A stretch of DNA of 64,000 nucleotides. Source: an uncultured Duncaniella sp. GTDB lineage: Bacteria; Bacteroidota; Bacteroidia; Bacteroidales; Muribaculaceae. Position 1 is the first letter of the stretch. Each line of letters starts with the position of its first letter. A program made the position numbers and the translations under genes. The stretch lies in the NCBI GenBank assembly GCA_910589485.1, contig CAJUSW010000007.1, positions 131,126 through 195,125 on the forward strand. The letters run 5' to 3'. Under the pieces are notes generated by a model. It made no database searches and was not told where the DNA came from. It worked only from the letters and a program-made list of their open reading frames with translations. Shown piece by piece: positions 55,649 through 63,956 of this stretch.

Positions 55649-56062
55649 TTAGAAGGGAAGATCGTCGGTGGGGGTGGGAGCGAGATCCACAGCCGGGGGA
55701 GGAACGGGTGCTCCGGGAGTGGCGTATCCGCCGGGCATCTGGGGAGCCACGCCATATGAAACGGCGGGAGCGGCAGGTGCGGCCTGGGGAGTGGCGTCGG
55801 GAGCCTCGGCTTTCCAAGCGCGAACATCCACGTACCAACGGCCGTTATACTCACGGCTATCGATGTCGAAGCTGATCTTGACAACCTGTCCTACCTGGAG
55901 GGGGAACTGGTCGACACGATCGCCGAAAAAGTTGAAGAACACTTTCTTGGGATAGGTCTCGAGAGTCTCGAGCACGTATTCACGCTTCTTCCAAGCGTTT
56001 CCCTTGGCGGAGGTGCCTCCTACCTCGGGCATGGCCACTATAATTTTGCCTGTAACTTCCAT
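55649..56062 (-). CDS. DUF3127 protein with SSB-like C-terminal tip
   Basis: A 137-residue OB-fold protein (DUF3127; KKREYVLETLETYPKKVFFNFFG and ISFDIDSREYNGRWYVDVRAW). The second half is a Pro/Ala/Gly-rich linker ending DDLPF, like the acidic tip DDDIPF by which SSB recruits repair enzymes. This suggests that the protein binds single-stranded DNA or shares SSB partners, but the domain's function is not established. It is not the main SSB, which is usually longer. Confidence 0.82.
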   Translation of the reverse strand: MEVTGKIIVAMPEVGGTSAKGNAWKKREYVLETLETYPKKVFFNFFGDRVDQFPLQVGQVVKISFDIDSREYNGRWYVDVRAWKAEAPDATPQAAPAAPAVSYGVAPQMPGGYATPGAPVPPPAVDLAPTPTDDLPF

Positions 56063-56226
56063 ATATTTTATAAGATATAATTTTTAATAAAGCACCGCAC
56101 GGAAACGCGCGTATTCCTTACAAAAGTAGTCAAAAAATCCCGACTAAGCCGTTAAAATACGTTAATCAAAGAGTAAAAATAATTCGATAACCCTCCAATC
56201 CGGACTCGTAACTGATATATTCTTAG

Positions 56227-56234
56227 TAATTTTG
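56227..56234 (+). promoter_or_regulatory. -7 element of the Yip1/smpB operon
   Basis: TAATTTTG fits the -7 consensus only 10 bases before the chosen ATG at 56244. If used, the mRNA would have almost no leader. No -33 TTTG is seen. Confidence 0.45.
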
Positions 56235-56243
56235 CAGATACTT

Positions 56244-56789
56244 ATGAAGAATTACCTAAAATATCTGTTTCAACTCATCCTGTCGCCCCGTCACGGCTGG
56301 GAGGATATCGAGGACGGCAATGTGGCCCCCTCGCGGATAGCCACCGAAGGGTTCTATCCGCTCATAGCCCTGACAGCCGCGAGCGTGTTCATCCAGGCAT
56401 TTTTCATGCACCACGTGGTGTTTCTCTCGCTGTTCATGCGCATGGTGATAACATTTGTGGTGTACTTCATATCCTACTTTTTCGGTACATTCATGCTCTC
56501 GATCTTTGTGGAACCGATGGTCGAGGGGGAATATGACGAGCAACGGTGCCAGACATTCACTCTCTACACCCTCGGACTCCTGGCTATGATCTCGATCATA
56601 GTCAACTGTCTGCCCATCACACCGATGGTGCTGTTTTTCCTCCCGTGCTATGTGGCACTGATCCAATGGAAGGGGTGTGACTACATGAGGGTGCGCCCCG
56701 ACCGGATAGGGCATTTCATGATGCTTGCCATCCTGGGAGTGCTCATGCCGTTGTATATATTTTATTTCATCTTCTCACTTTTATTCTGA
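56244..56789 (+). CDS. Yip1-family membrane protein
   Basis: A 181-residue integral membrane protein with about five hydrophobic segments ([85 protein letters not shown]). It matches the Yip1-domain proteins that precede smpB in Bacteroides. Function unknown. Its stop overlaps the smpB start by one base (TGATG). Confidence 0.8.
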   Translation: MKNYLKYLFQLILSPRHGWEDIEDGNVAPSRIATEGFYPLIALTAASVFIQAFFMHHVVFLSLFMRMVITFVVYFISYFFGTFMLSIFVEPMVEGEYDEQRCQTFTLYTLGLLAMISIIVNCLPITPMVLFFLPCYVALIQWKGCDYMRVRPDRIGHFMMLAILGVLMPLYIFYFIFSLLF

Positions 56790-57244
56790 TGCAAGCCAAG
56801 GAAATCAACATAAAGAACCGTCGAGCGACATTTGACTACGCCATCGGCGACACCTATACCGCGGGCATAGTCCTCACCGGAACCGAAATCAAGTCGATAC
56901 GTCAGGGAAAGGCCTCACTGGTAGATACTTTCTGCTATGTGGACAATGGCGAGGTGTGGGTCAAGAACATGTACATTGCCGAGTATTTCTACGGCTCGTA
57001 CAACAACCATGCCGAACGCCGTGACCGCAAACTGCTGTTGTCGCGCAAGGAGATAAGCAAGCTCGAGAAATCGGGCAAGGAGGCCGGTTTCACCATAGTG
57101 CCGCTCCGCCTGTTCATCAACGACCGCGGACTGGCCAAGCTCGTGATAGGCATAGGCCGGGGCAAGAAGGAGTATGACAAGCGTCAATCCATAAAGGAGC
57201 GCGAGGATAAGCGCGATATGGCGCGCATCATGCAGAAGAAGTAA
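56789..57244 (+). CDS. smpB: SsrA-binding protein
   Basis: A 151-residue protein that delivers tmRNA to stalled ribosomes. [33 protein letters not shown] and the C-terminal [21 protein letters not shown] helix are diagnostic. Coupled to the Yip1 gene. Two copies of GCGTTACTGTCAGG follow its stop (57255 and 57273). Confidence 0.97.
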   Translation: MQAKEINIKNRRATFDYAIGDTYTAGIVLTGTEIKSIRQGKASLVDTFCYVDNGEVWVKNMYIAEYFYGSYNNHAERRDRKLLLSRKEISKLEKSGKEAGFTIVPLRLFINDRGLAKLVIGIGRGKKEYDKRQSIKEREDKRDMARIMQKK

Positions 57245-57281
57245 GCAGGCTACGGCGTTACTGTCAGGGATAGCGTTACTG

Positions 57282-57788
57282 TCAGGAAGCGGGGATAACT
57301 ATCGCCCCGTACTTTCCGGCTGAATCCGTGACACGGTACCAGATACGCCCGTCGGCCTTGCGCATCAGTTTGACCTCGGAGGGGCTATAGGCCGATCCGT
57401 TGACTTGGATAAGCACATCAGAAACCACCGAATCGCTCCTCGCAGCACCTAACTTCAGCTTGACTTCATCGGCACCATCAATGTCGTGGAACCGCACCGA
57501 TCCGTCGGATCCTGTCACCACAAGGATGCCGCCACGGTCGTAACGCATCGTAATGCCTCCGATGCCATCGACACGCAACACATCATCATTAACCGCATCA
57601 TCCCATCCGTCACTGTCTCCAACGCCGGGACGGTTGCCTGTGCCCGGAGTGGAGGGCACGCTCCCAGCGGGAGGCCTCACATTGGCATCGCGCTCGGGCG
57701 GATTGTCATGTCCACACCCCGGAAGCCCCATGGCAACGGCAACGATGAACATGGGGATGAAATATCGTGAGGTTGCTGTCATATTCAT
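57282..57788 (-). CDS. hypothetical lipoprotein in EndoI-like operon
   Basis: A 168-residue lipoprotein (signal ending LPGC, Cys25), a Pro/Gly-rich spacer (PPAGSVPSTPGTGNRPGVGDSDGWDD) and a C-terminal part that looks like a beta domain (VLIQVNGSAYSPSEVKLMRKADGRIWYRVTDSAGKYGAIVI). I do not recognise a family. It overlaps the upstream EndoI-like gene by 4 bases (ATGA), so the products probably act together at the cell surface. Confidence 0.65.
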   Translation of the reverse strand: MNMTATSRYFIPMFIVAVAMGLPGCGHDNPPERDANVRPPAGSVPSTPGTGNRPGVGDSDGWDDAVNDDVLRVDGIGGITMRYDRGGILVVTGSDGSVRFHDIDGADEVKLKLGAARSDSVVSDVLIQVNGSAYSPSEVKLMRKADGRIWYRVTDSAGKYGAIVIPAS

Positions 57789-58783
57789 TGAATCTTAATC
57801 ATTACCCGGCCGGTCTCACCGGTCGAGGGGGATGAATACTCGAGATTGTGGTTGCCCACGCCGAGCTCCTCAGGAGCATATGAGGCCGAGGTAGCCACCC
57901 ACCCGTCGATGCGCCACACGGCATCGGCAGGAACGTGGGGAGAGGTGAGGTTGACTCGCCCACCGCCTATCCGGTATGTAGAGCGCAACGGCAGTGGCGT
58001 GACGCCGTCATCGTAGATCTGGCCGTCCTTATCGCCCCATATGTATTCGGCAAGCGAGGGATTGGTCACAAATGGATTTCCCCCACCCTGCAGAGAGGAG
58101 ACATAATCGCTCCAGGCCACCTCCTCGGGGGACGGAGGATAGTCGGTGGCCCAGCGGGTGAATAGCTCCACCCCGTAGGGTTGCAGATAGGGATAGGAAG
58201 GGTTCATCATGCTGAAACCACGGACCGTGAATATGTCCTGAGGATACATCACGGCCATGTAAAGGAATGTCCGCGCAAGGCGACCGCGCATCACCTCGGG
58301 CGGGGCATAGAAGTCGGTAGTGATGCCATAGAGCACTCCCGTCCCCACGCTCCAATAGGCGTCGGAGTAGCGGGCTTTGGTCACTTCGCCCGGCAGATAG
58401 TCGGACTTGAGGCGCTTCACGTCGGCAGTGAGCGGGACAAAGTTGTTAAGGTCGCAAGCGAGGGTATCGCCATACCCCTTGCCTTCGCTCCACCACACGG
58501 ATGGAACGATCTCGCCGGGCACATATCCGGCCGGGAGTTGACCGCCGGAGATCTTAACAACACTTCCCGTAAAAGGATCGTCGAGAGTATAAGTGACATC
58601 CTTGACCGAGGAGAGCGTGGTGATGGCATAGGCTTTCCTTATGGCCGAAGCAAGGCCGGCTCCCGACTTGCCGTTGAGGGAGGATGCCGGAGCGTCAGAT
58701 ACGCCGACAGGCACCTCGCCACGGACTGTACCCGGGGCTGAGATGCCTGTCAATAGCATTGCAAATGCAAGATAGACTTTCAC
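57785..58783 (-). CDS. degenerate endonuclease I-family protein
   Basis: A 332-residue secreted protein. The GTG at 58783 is chosen because it begins a signal peptide (MKVYLAFAMLLTGISAPGTVRG); the frame is open further up but overlaps lpxA and lacks character. The middle follows the EndoI plan: GKSGAGLASAIRKAYA, DLNNFVPLTADVKRLKSDY, GRLARTFLYMAVMYP and NPFVTNPSLAEYIWG. However, the catalytic motif EHxxPxSW is reduced to EIVPSVWW and DLHxL to DLNNF, so the His residues are lost. A C-terminal Ig-like tail follows (about 260-332). Likely a non-catalytic binding protein. Confidence 0.75.
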   Translation of the reverse strand: MKVYLAFAMLLTGISAPGTVRGEVPVGVSDAPASSLNGKSGAGLASAIRKAYAITTLSSVKDVTYTLDDPFTGSVVKISGGQLPAGYVPGEIVPSVWWSEGKGYGDTLACDLNNFVPLTADVKRLKSDYLPGEVTKARYSDAYWSVGTGVLYGITTDFYAPPEVMRGRLARTFLYMAVMYPQDIFTVRGFSMMNPSYPYLQPYGVELFTRWATDYPPSPEEVAWSDYVSSLQGGGNPFVTNPSLAEYIWGDKDGQIYDDGVTPLPLRSTYRIGGGRVNLTSPHVPADAVWRIDGWVATSASYAPEELGVGNHNLEYSSPSTGETGRVMIKIQ

Positions 58784-58877
58784 TGGAGGGAGAGGTGAAG
58801 GAGAGTGAGGAAATGTGAGAATGGAGGGAGAGACCCTTTGGAATGAATGACTATGAAAGTCTAAGCGCGTATATGGA

Positions 58878-59654
58878 TCACACGTATCCGCGGATGATAC
58901 CACGGTTGGAGTTGCGGACAAAGAGGATGATCTCGTCACGCTCCTTGGAAGCGGGAAGCTCGGCTTCGATGCGGCTGATGGCATCGGAGTTGTTGAGGCC
59001 CGAGAGATAGAGGTAACGATAGATCTCCTGGATGTCGCGGATGGTCTCGTTGGAGTAACCGCGACGACGCAGACCGATGGAGTTGACTCCGGCATAGGCG
59101 ATGGGCTCGCGACCGGCCTTTACGAAAGGAGGAATGTCCTTGTTGACAAGAGCTCCACCCTGAAGCATTACGTGAGAGCCGATGTGGCAGAACTGGTGGA
59201 TGAGCGCGCCTCCGCCGATCACGGCAAAGTCATCGACCACTACCTCGCCGGCCAACTGGACGGCATTGGACATGATCACGTTGTTCTTGACCACACAGTC
59301 GTGGGCCACGTGGCAGTAGGCCATGATGAGGCAGTTGTTGCCAACGACGGTCTTGCCCTTGGAGGCGGTGCCACGATGCACGGTCACGCACTCGCGGATC
59401 ACGGTGTTGTCGCCAATGATGGCCACTGTCTCCTCGCCCTTGAACTTGAGGTCCTGGGGAGGTCCGGAAATCACTGCTCCGGGATAGATGGTACAGTTCT
59501 TTCCGATGCGGGCACCCTCCATGATGGTAACGTTGGAGCAGATGCGTGTGCCTTCGCCGATCTCTACGTTGCGGTCAATGGTCACGAAAGGCTCCACTAC
59601 CACACTGGGATGGATCTTGGCCTCGGGATGTACGTATGCTAATGGTTGATTCAT
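58878..59654 (-). CDS. lpxA: UDP-N-acetylglucosamine acyltransferase
   Basis: A 258-residue left-handed beta-helix enzyme that starts lipid A synthesis by adding a 3-hydroxyacyl chain to UDP-GlcNAc. Hexapeptide repeats fill residues 1-190 (SVVVEPFVTIDRNVEIGEGTRI); the catalytic His lies in AYCHVAHDCVV. The helical C-terminal part follows. Ten bases from lpxC-fabZ: lpxD, lpxC-fabZ, lpxA form one operon. Confidence 0.97.
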   Translation of the reverse strand: MNQPLAYVHPEAKIHPSVVVEPFVTIDRNVEIGEGTRICSNVTIMEGARIGKNCTIYPGAVISGPPQDLKFKGEETVAIIGDNTVIRECVTVHRGTASKGKTVVGNNCLIMAYCHVAHDCVVKNNVIMSNAVQLAGEVVVDDFAVIGGGALIHQFCHIGSHVMLQGGALVNKDIPPFVKAGREPIAYAGVNSIGLRRRGYSNETIRDIQEIYRYLYLSGLNNSDAISRIEAELPASKERDEIILFVRNSNRGIIRGYV

Positions 59655-59663
59655 GTCGGTCTG

Positions 59664-61046
59664 TTACTTATTTTTGATAATCTGAGCCATAAACTCACAC
59701 TCGGAAACAATCTTCTCGCCCACGAAGGCGTAACCCTTCATCATGGCGCAACCACGACGCAGCTCGGTCATGAACGACACGTGGAAGAGGAGTGTATCGC
59801 CGGGCACTACCTTCTGGCGGAACTTCACGTTGTCGATCTTCATGAAGTATGTGGAGTAACGCTCGGGATCGTCGACTCCGCTCAGCACGAGCAGACCGCC
59901 GGTCTGGGCCATGGCCTCGATCTGAAGCACGCCGGGCATGACGGGCTCCTGGGGGAAGTGGCCGGGGAAGAAAGGTTCGTTGGCTGTGATGTTCTTCACA
60001 CCCACGATATAGTTGGCGCCCTTCTCGATCACCTTGTCAACAAGCTGCATGGGATAGCGGTGGGGAAGGAGCTCGCGTATGCGGTTGTTGTCCATCAGAG
60101 GCTCCTTGTTGGGGTTGTAGATGGGAGCCTGTACCTCCTGACGCTTGATGTCCTTGCGGATCTTCTTGGAGAGCTTGGTGTTGATGGAGTGGCCGGGGCG
60201 GGTGGCTATCACGCGACCCTTGAGGGGACGGCCGATGAGGGCGATGTCGCCGATAAGGTCGAGGAGCTTATGGCGGGCGGGCTCATTCTCATGGCTGAGG
60301 GGACGCTCGTTGAGGTAGCCAAGCTCGGCAACATCCTTGCGGGCAACGCCCATGAGGTCGGCGAGACGGTCGAGCTCGCTCTGCTGCATGGGGGTGTCGT
60401 AGATCACGATGGCATTGTCGAGGTCGCCACCCTTGATGAGATTGTTGGTGACCAGGGGCTCGATCTCGCGCACGAACACGAATGTGCGGCTCGATGCGAT
60501 CTCGTCGCAGTAGTCACCGATGTGCTCGAGTGAGGCAAACTGATTGTTGAGGACCTTGGAGTTGAAATTGATCTTCACGTCCACCGAGAATTCGTCGTCG
60601 GGGAGGACAATGATGGATGAACCGGTCTCGGGATCGGATACCTCCATGCGTGATTTCACATAGTAGAAATCCTTGTCGGCCTTCTGCTCCACTACACCGG
60701 TCTGGGCGATAGCCTCGCAATAAGGAAGCGCGCTACCGTCGAGAATAGGCATCTCGGGAGCGTCGACCTCGATGAGACAGTTGTCAATTCCGGCTGCATA
60801 TAGTGCTGAGAGGGAGTGTTCGATAGTGGAAACACGGGCATCGCCCTTGGCAATGACGGTGCCACGGTTGGTGGCCACCACATTTTCGGCGAGTGCGTCG
60901 ATCACGGGCTGGTCGTCAAGATCAATGCGCTTGAACTTGTAGCCGTGATTCTCGGGAGCAGGCAGGAAACGAGCTGTGATCTCAAGCCCTGTGTGAAGTC
61001 CTTTTCCCTTTAGAGTGAACTCACCTTTTAGAGTTATCTGATTCAT
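59664..61046 (-). CDS. lpxC-fabZ: LpxC-FabZ fusion: UDP-acylGlcNAc deacetylase / hydroxyacyl-ACP dehydratase
   Basis: A 460-residue bifunctional protein known from Bacteroidetes. The N-terminal LpxC part (1-305) has the zinc and catalytic motifs (VSTIEHSLSALYAAGIDNC, the HKLLDLIGDIALIG block). The FabZ part (about 318-460) has the hot-dog motif FFPGHFPQEPVMPGVLQIEAMAQTGG with its His and Glu. Fusing the committed lipid A step with fatty-acid dehydration may balance the two pathways. Confidence 0.97.
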   Translation of the reverse strand: MNQITLKGEFTLKGKGLHTGLEITARFLPAPENHGYKFKRIDLDDQPVIDALAENVVATNRGTVIAKGDARVSTIEHSLSALYAAGIDNCLIEVDAPEMPILDGSALPYCEAIAQTGVVEQKADKDFYYVKSRMEVSDPETGSSIIVLPDDEFSVDVKINFNSKVLNNQFASLEHIGDYCDEIASSRTFVFVREIEPLVTNNLIKGGDLDNAIVIYDTPMQQSELDRLADLMGVARKDVAELGYLNERPLSHENEPARHKLLDLIGDIALIGRPLKGRVIATRPGHSINTKLSKKIRKDIKRQEVQAPIYNPNKEPLMDNNRIRELLPHRYPMQLVDKVIEKGANYIVGVKNITANEPFFPGHFPQEPVMPGVLQIEAMAQTGGLLVLSGVDDPERYSTYFMKIDNVKFRQKVVPGDTLLFHVSFMTELRRGCAMMKGYAFVGEKIVSECEFMAQIIKNK

Positions 61047-61049
61047 ATG

Positions 61050-62075
61050 TTATTGTTTCTTGATTTCTTTCTCAATGCCTTTCACCTGGTCGAATAGTTT
61101 GCCGAGGCGTTTCATGTAGACAAGGCCGCGGGCATATTCGCCCATCTCGACCGCCGGAGATCCCATGATGCGTTCGCCGGGCTTGGTGGCGCGGTTGACA
61201 CCGCTCTGTGCTCCGATATGGGTGCCGTCGGCAAGGGCGATGTGCCCCACGATGCCTACCTGACCTCCCACCATGCACTGCTTGCCAATCTTGGCTGAGC
61301 CGGCCACACCCACCTGGGCTGCCATCACGGTGTGGTCGCCCACGGTGCAATTATGGGCTATCTGGATAAGATTGTCGAGCTTCACGCCTTTGCATATACG
61401 GGTCGAGCCCATCATAGCGCGGTCAATGGTGGTGTTGGCTCCGATCTCCACATCATCCTCGAGGACCACATTGCCGGTCTGAGGAATTTTCTCATAATGG
61501 CCGTCGACGGGTGCAAAGCCAAATCCGTCGGCTCCGATCACAGCTCCGGAATGGAGGATGCAACGGGCACCCACATGGCAACCGTCATAGACTTTCACTC
61601 CTGAATAGAGGATTGACTGCTCCCCTACCGAGCATCCGTCGCCCACGTAGGAGTGAGGATAGATCTTGGCGCCACGTCCTATGGTAGCACCGTTGCCGAT
61701 ATAGGCGAATGCCCCGATATAGGCGTCGTCGGGGATCTCGACCCCATCGGCAATATATGAGGGCTGCTCGATGCCTTTCTTGTCGACGCGGGTCATCTCC
61801 TGAACCATCTCAAGAAGTTTTGCGATAGTTGCGTAGGGGTCATCGACACGCACAAGGGTGGCTTTCACAGGCTGCTCGGCCTCGAAGTCACGTCTCACGA
61901 GCACTACCGAAGATTCAGTAGTATAGATATAGTGTGTATATTTGGGATTCGCAAGAAATGAAAGAGCCCCGGGATGCCCTTCCTCTATTTTGGCAAATGT
62001 GCCTATTTTTACCTCGCCGTTCCCCTCGACATCTCCATGCACGAGGGCAGCAAGTTGACTGGCTGTGAGTTCCAT
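61050..62075 (-). CDS. lpxD: UDP-3-O-acylglucosamine N-acyltransferase
   Basis: A 341-residue beta-helix acyltransferase that adds the second acyl chain to the lipid A precursor. It has an N-terminal uridine-binding domain (1-100) and hexapeptide repeats (110-300, [20 protein letters not shown]). The catalytic His lies in [12 protein letters not shown] or the following [11 protein letters not shown]. First gene of the lpxD-lpxC/fabZ-lpxA operon with promoter at 62157-62187. Confidence 0.97.
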   Translation of the reverse strand: MELTASQLAALVHGDVEGNGEVKIGTFAKIEEGHPGALSFLANPKYTHYIYTTESSVVLVRRDFEAEQPVKATLVRVDDPYATIAKLLEMVQEMTRVDKKGIEQPSYIADGVEIPDDAYIGAFAYIGNGATIGRGAKIYPHSYVGDGCSVGEQSILYSGVKVYDGCHVGARCILHSGAVIGADGFGFAPVDGHYEKIPQTGNVVLEDDVEIGANTTIDRAMMGSTRICKGVKLDNLIQIAHNCTVGDHTVMAAQVGVAGSAKIGKQCMVGGQVGIVGHIALADGTHIGAQSGVNRATKPGERIMGSPAVEMGEYARGLVYMKRLGKLFDQVKGIEKEIKKQ

Positions 62076-62156
62076 TATTAGCTTTTAGTGTATTACTGGC
62101 AAAAAATTTGCACTAATGGTGAGACCCAAATGGGTACAGTCCACCCAATTTTGTTG

Positions 62157-62187
62157 CAAATGTACGACATTTTTCTCTAACCACAAT
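62157..62187 (-). promoter_or_regulatory. promoter of the lpx operon
   Basis: ATTG (62184-62187, three of four matches to the -33), a 19-bp spacer, then TACATTTG (62157-62164) on the minus strand. A small ACCC-AAAT-GGGT hairpin sits in the leader near 62124-62135. Confidence 0.6.
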
Positions 62188-62265
62188 AACTTATTGCTAT
62201 AAAACATTATAAAGCCCCCGGTGCGGAGGGGAGGCGATACATGTGAGGAGGCGGAAGCCCTATAA

Positions 62266-62302
62266 CAAAGGCACCACCCGGAGTACCCGAGCGGTGCCTT
62301 TG
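62266..62302 (-). terminator. hairpin between the sigma and lpx transcripts
   Basis: CAAAGGCACC (62266-62275) pairs with GGTGCCTTTG (62293-62302). It lies downstream of the sigma gene on the minus strand; T-rich DNA flanks both sides. It probably ends the sigma-factor transcript. Confidence 0.6.
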
Positions 62303-62441
62303 AAGAAATTGTACGTTTTTTAGTGGAAATAAACCTAATCTTTTTTACCTAAATCTTATATACCAATTATAACCAATCATTTTTACCAATCAATCATCAC
62401 TTCCTCACGGGAGCATTTATTCTTTAGTGTGTACCTTTTTT

Positions 62442-62498
62442 AGTATAGAGGGGAGAGTATTGAGTGTAGAAGTATAGAGTATAAAGTATAGAGTATAG
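62442..62498. repeat. AGTATAGAG-type simple repeat
   Basis: An irregular array of AGTATAGAG-like 9-mers. The reverse complement of the same sequence occurs at about 48491-48525. Together with the octamer array just beside it, it fills most of the 62303-62592 spacer. Confidence 0.65.
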
Positions 62499-62522
62499 CG
62501 ATTAGCTATCAGGCTGGCTTTT

Positions 62523-62592
62523 AAACCTATAAGCTTATAAACCCCTAAACCTTTAAACTTATAAACTTTTAACCTTCAGCTTTAGCTGAATA
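62523..62592. repeat. octamer array plus 16-nt palindrome after the sigma gene
   Basis: Units of eight bases (AAACCTAT, AAGCTTAT, AAACCCCT, AAACCTTT, AAACTTAT, AAACTTTT) start at 62523 and step by exactly 8, then AACC and the palindrome TTCAGCTTTAGCTGAA (62575-62590), which is two bases from the sigma stop codon at 62593-62595. This is the same layout as after gldH. Confidence 0.78.
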
Positions 62593-63096
62593 CTAACGGT
62601 AGTCGGCGAAGCGGGTCTGGAGCTTCTTGCGGGCGAAGAAGATGCGGCTCTTTACGGTACCGAGGGGAAGGTTCATCTTCTCGGCGATCTCGTTGTACTT
62701 GTAGCCGGCTACGTGCATCGAGAAGGGGATGCGGTATTCCTCGGGGAACTCGTTGATGGCCGAGGTGATCTCGGATGCTCCGTAGGAGCCTTCGGGTGTC
62801 TCAAGACCGCTGTCCTGCGAGAGGTTCAGGTGGTAGAGGTCCTCGGTCTGGTCAACAACTGTCTGCGAGCGGGTGGTGCGGCGGTAGTTGTTGATGAAGA
62901 TATTGCGCATGATGGTGAATACCCATCCCTTGAAGTTGGTGTTGTCGACATATTTGCTTTCGTTGTCGAGAGCCTTGAGTGTCGTGTCCTGGAGCAGGTC
63001 GTAGGCGTTGTCACGGTTGGAAGTGAGCATGTAGGCAAAGTTGAGAAGGTTGCCTTGGAGAGCCATCAGCTTGTTTTCAAAATCCTTGTTTGCCAT
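62593..63096 (-). CDS. ECF-type RNA polymerase sigma factor
   Basis: A 167-residue sigma factor with region 2 (about 12-75; LLNFAYMLTSNRDNAYDLLQDTTLKAL and FKGWVFTIMRNIFINNYRR) and region 4 (about 110-160; EFPEEYRIPFSMHVAGYKYNEIAEKMNLPLGTVKSR). No anti-sigma gene is seen beside it; it is followed by its terminator region and preceded by a long leader with palindromic sites, so it may be controlled at transcription. The target genes are unknown. Confidence 0.92.
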   Translation of the reverse strand: MANKDFENKLMALQGNLLNFAYMLTSNRDNAYDLLQDTTLKALDNESKYVDNTNFKGWVFTIMRNIFINNYRRTTRSQTVVDQTEDLYHLNLSQDSGLETPEGSYGASEITSAINEFPEEYRIPFSMHVAGYKYNEIAEKMNLPLGTVKSRIFFARKKLQTRFADYR

Positions 63097-63326
63097 AGTT
63101 GTATCGCCTTTAAATGTGTTGAACGTTTGTGAGTTTTTATGTCAGATCTGTGGGGTCTTACCTTGAGATCTTTATTGTCGGTGGTGTTATTGTCTTTCGA
63201 CATTTCAAAGTTAATACCTGTGTCAAGATTTTTATCGAAATTTTTTGCAAAAAATATTTTCATGGAATGAGTTTTTGATAAAATTACATGTATTTCGCTA
63301 ATTTACAATATATTATGCGCACGACA

Positions 63327-63357
63327 CAAATGTAACAAAATTGTTACAGATAACAAA
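63327..63357 (-). promoter_or_regulatory. promoter of the sigma factor gene
   Basis: On the minus strand TTTG (63354-63357), a 19-bp spacer, then TACATTTG (63327-63334): a full match. The leader to the start codon is about 225 bases, and an open frame within it (63066-63263) overlaps the sigma gene and is not credible. Confidence 0.75.
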
Positions 63358-63411
63358 AATCGTCGTTTTTGATACAGAATATGGGGTAGGAATTGTTACA
63401 ATCGCTGTAAC
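63331..63411. promoter_or_regulatory. two palindromes TGTAAC...GTTACA at the sigma promoter
   Basis: TGTAACAA-AA-TTGTTACA (63331-63348) lies between the -7 and -33 elements, and GTTACA-N5-TGTAAC (63395-63411) lies about 40 bases upstream of the -33. The half-site TGTAAC/GTTACA is shared, so one dimeric regulator could bind both. The regulator is not in the window. Confidence 0.5.
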
Positions 63412-63507
63412 ACCAGGCGGGGAGGCTTGCCTTAGAAATGGGGGGAATAGCAGAACAGTAGATAGGTTATACCAGTTTTTTAGGTGATGACTGCGCCATG
63501 ACGGATC

Positions 63508-63660
63508 GATTATAGGACGTCTTCGACGCCCAAATTGGCATTTATTTCATTTCCCCATGCCTCGCCCGCCGGCGCAAATCTGCCCTGACGGGCGATTTGC
63601 TTGTCAGGCTCGTGATGGGGCTACGATTACATCGCCCCATTCGGGGCTTGACGGATGGCG
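63508..63660. repeat. dispersed repeat element, copy 3 (left end only)
   Basis: The outer 20-mer TATAGGACGTCTTCGACGCC (63511-63530) is followed by the GC-rich hairpin block (arms GCAAATC/GATTTGC) and GGCTCGTGATGGGGCTA, then TACATCGCCCC. Similar to the left end of copy 1. After about 63650 the similarity fades; the matching right end is not seen before base 64000. Confidence 0.75.
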
Positions 63661-63693
63661 CCCTGCGGACAGCATCGAGGACATACGGGCCAC

Positions 63694-63780
63694 GCATTTT
63701 TCCTGTTACAACGAGGTTGATCAGGAATAAAGTGGGGTGCGGATTTTTCCGGTTGCAACGAGATGGATCAGGAATAAAGT
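63694..63780. repeat. 40-bp direct repeat beside element copy 3
   Basis: Two copies of a 40-base unit ending GATCAGGAATAAAGT, at 63694-63733 and 63741-63780 (period about 47), with a few differences. They follow the left end of the element. Confidence 0.75.
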
Positions 63781-63860
63781 TTAGCAAGCCTGAACATGAA
63801 TGGGTCAGTAGAGTTGGATGGCAGGGCTACTTAGATATGGATATATTAGATATGGATATA

Positions 63861-63940
63861 AAAGTAGCTACAAGATATAAAATTAGCTACAAGATATGAA
63901 ATTAGCTATAAGATATGAAATTAGCTATAAGATATAGAAT
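63861..63940. repeat. 19-bp tandem repeat
   Basis: Four units of AAATTAGCTAYAAGATATG with TAGCTA at 63865, 63884, 63903 and 63922 (period 19). AT-rich, no gene. Like the 18-bp array near xerC it could vary in copy number. Confidence 0.85.
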
Positions 63941-63956
63941 AGCCGCAAAATGGCAT

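Noticed and set aside
57251..57290. Direct repeats GCGTTACTGTCAGG as a possible attachment site
   Set aside because: Only two copies 18 bases apart after smpB, with no integrase or island borders; more likely a small local duplication.
63066..63263. A 65-codon frame in the leader of the sigma gene
   Set aside because: It overlaps the sigma coding region, starts after the predicted promoter but has no family features and atypical composition.
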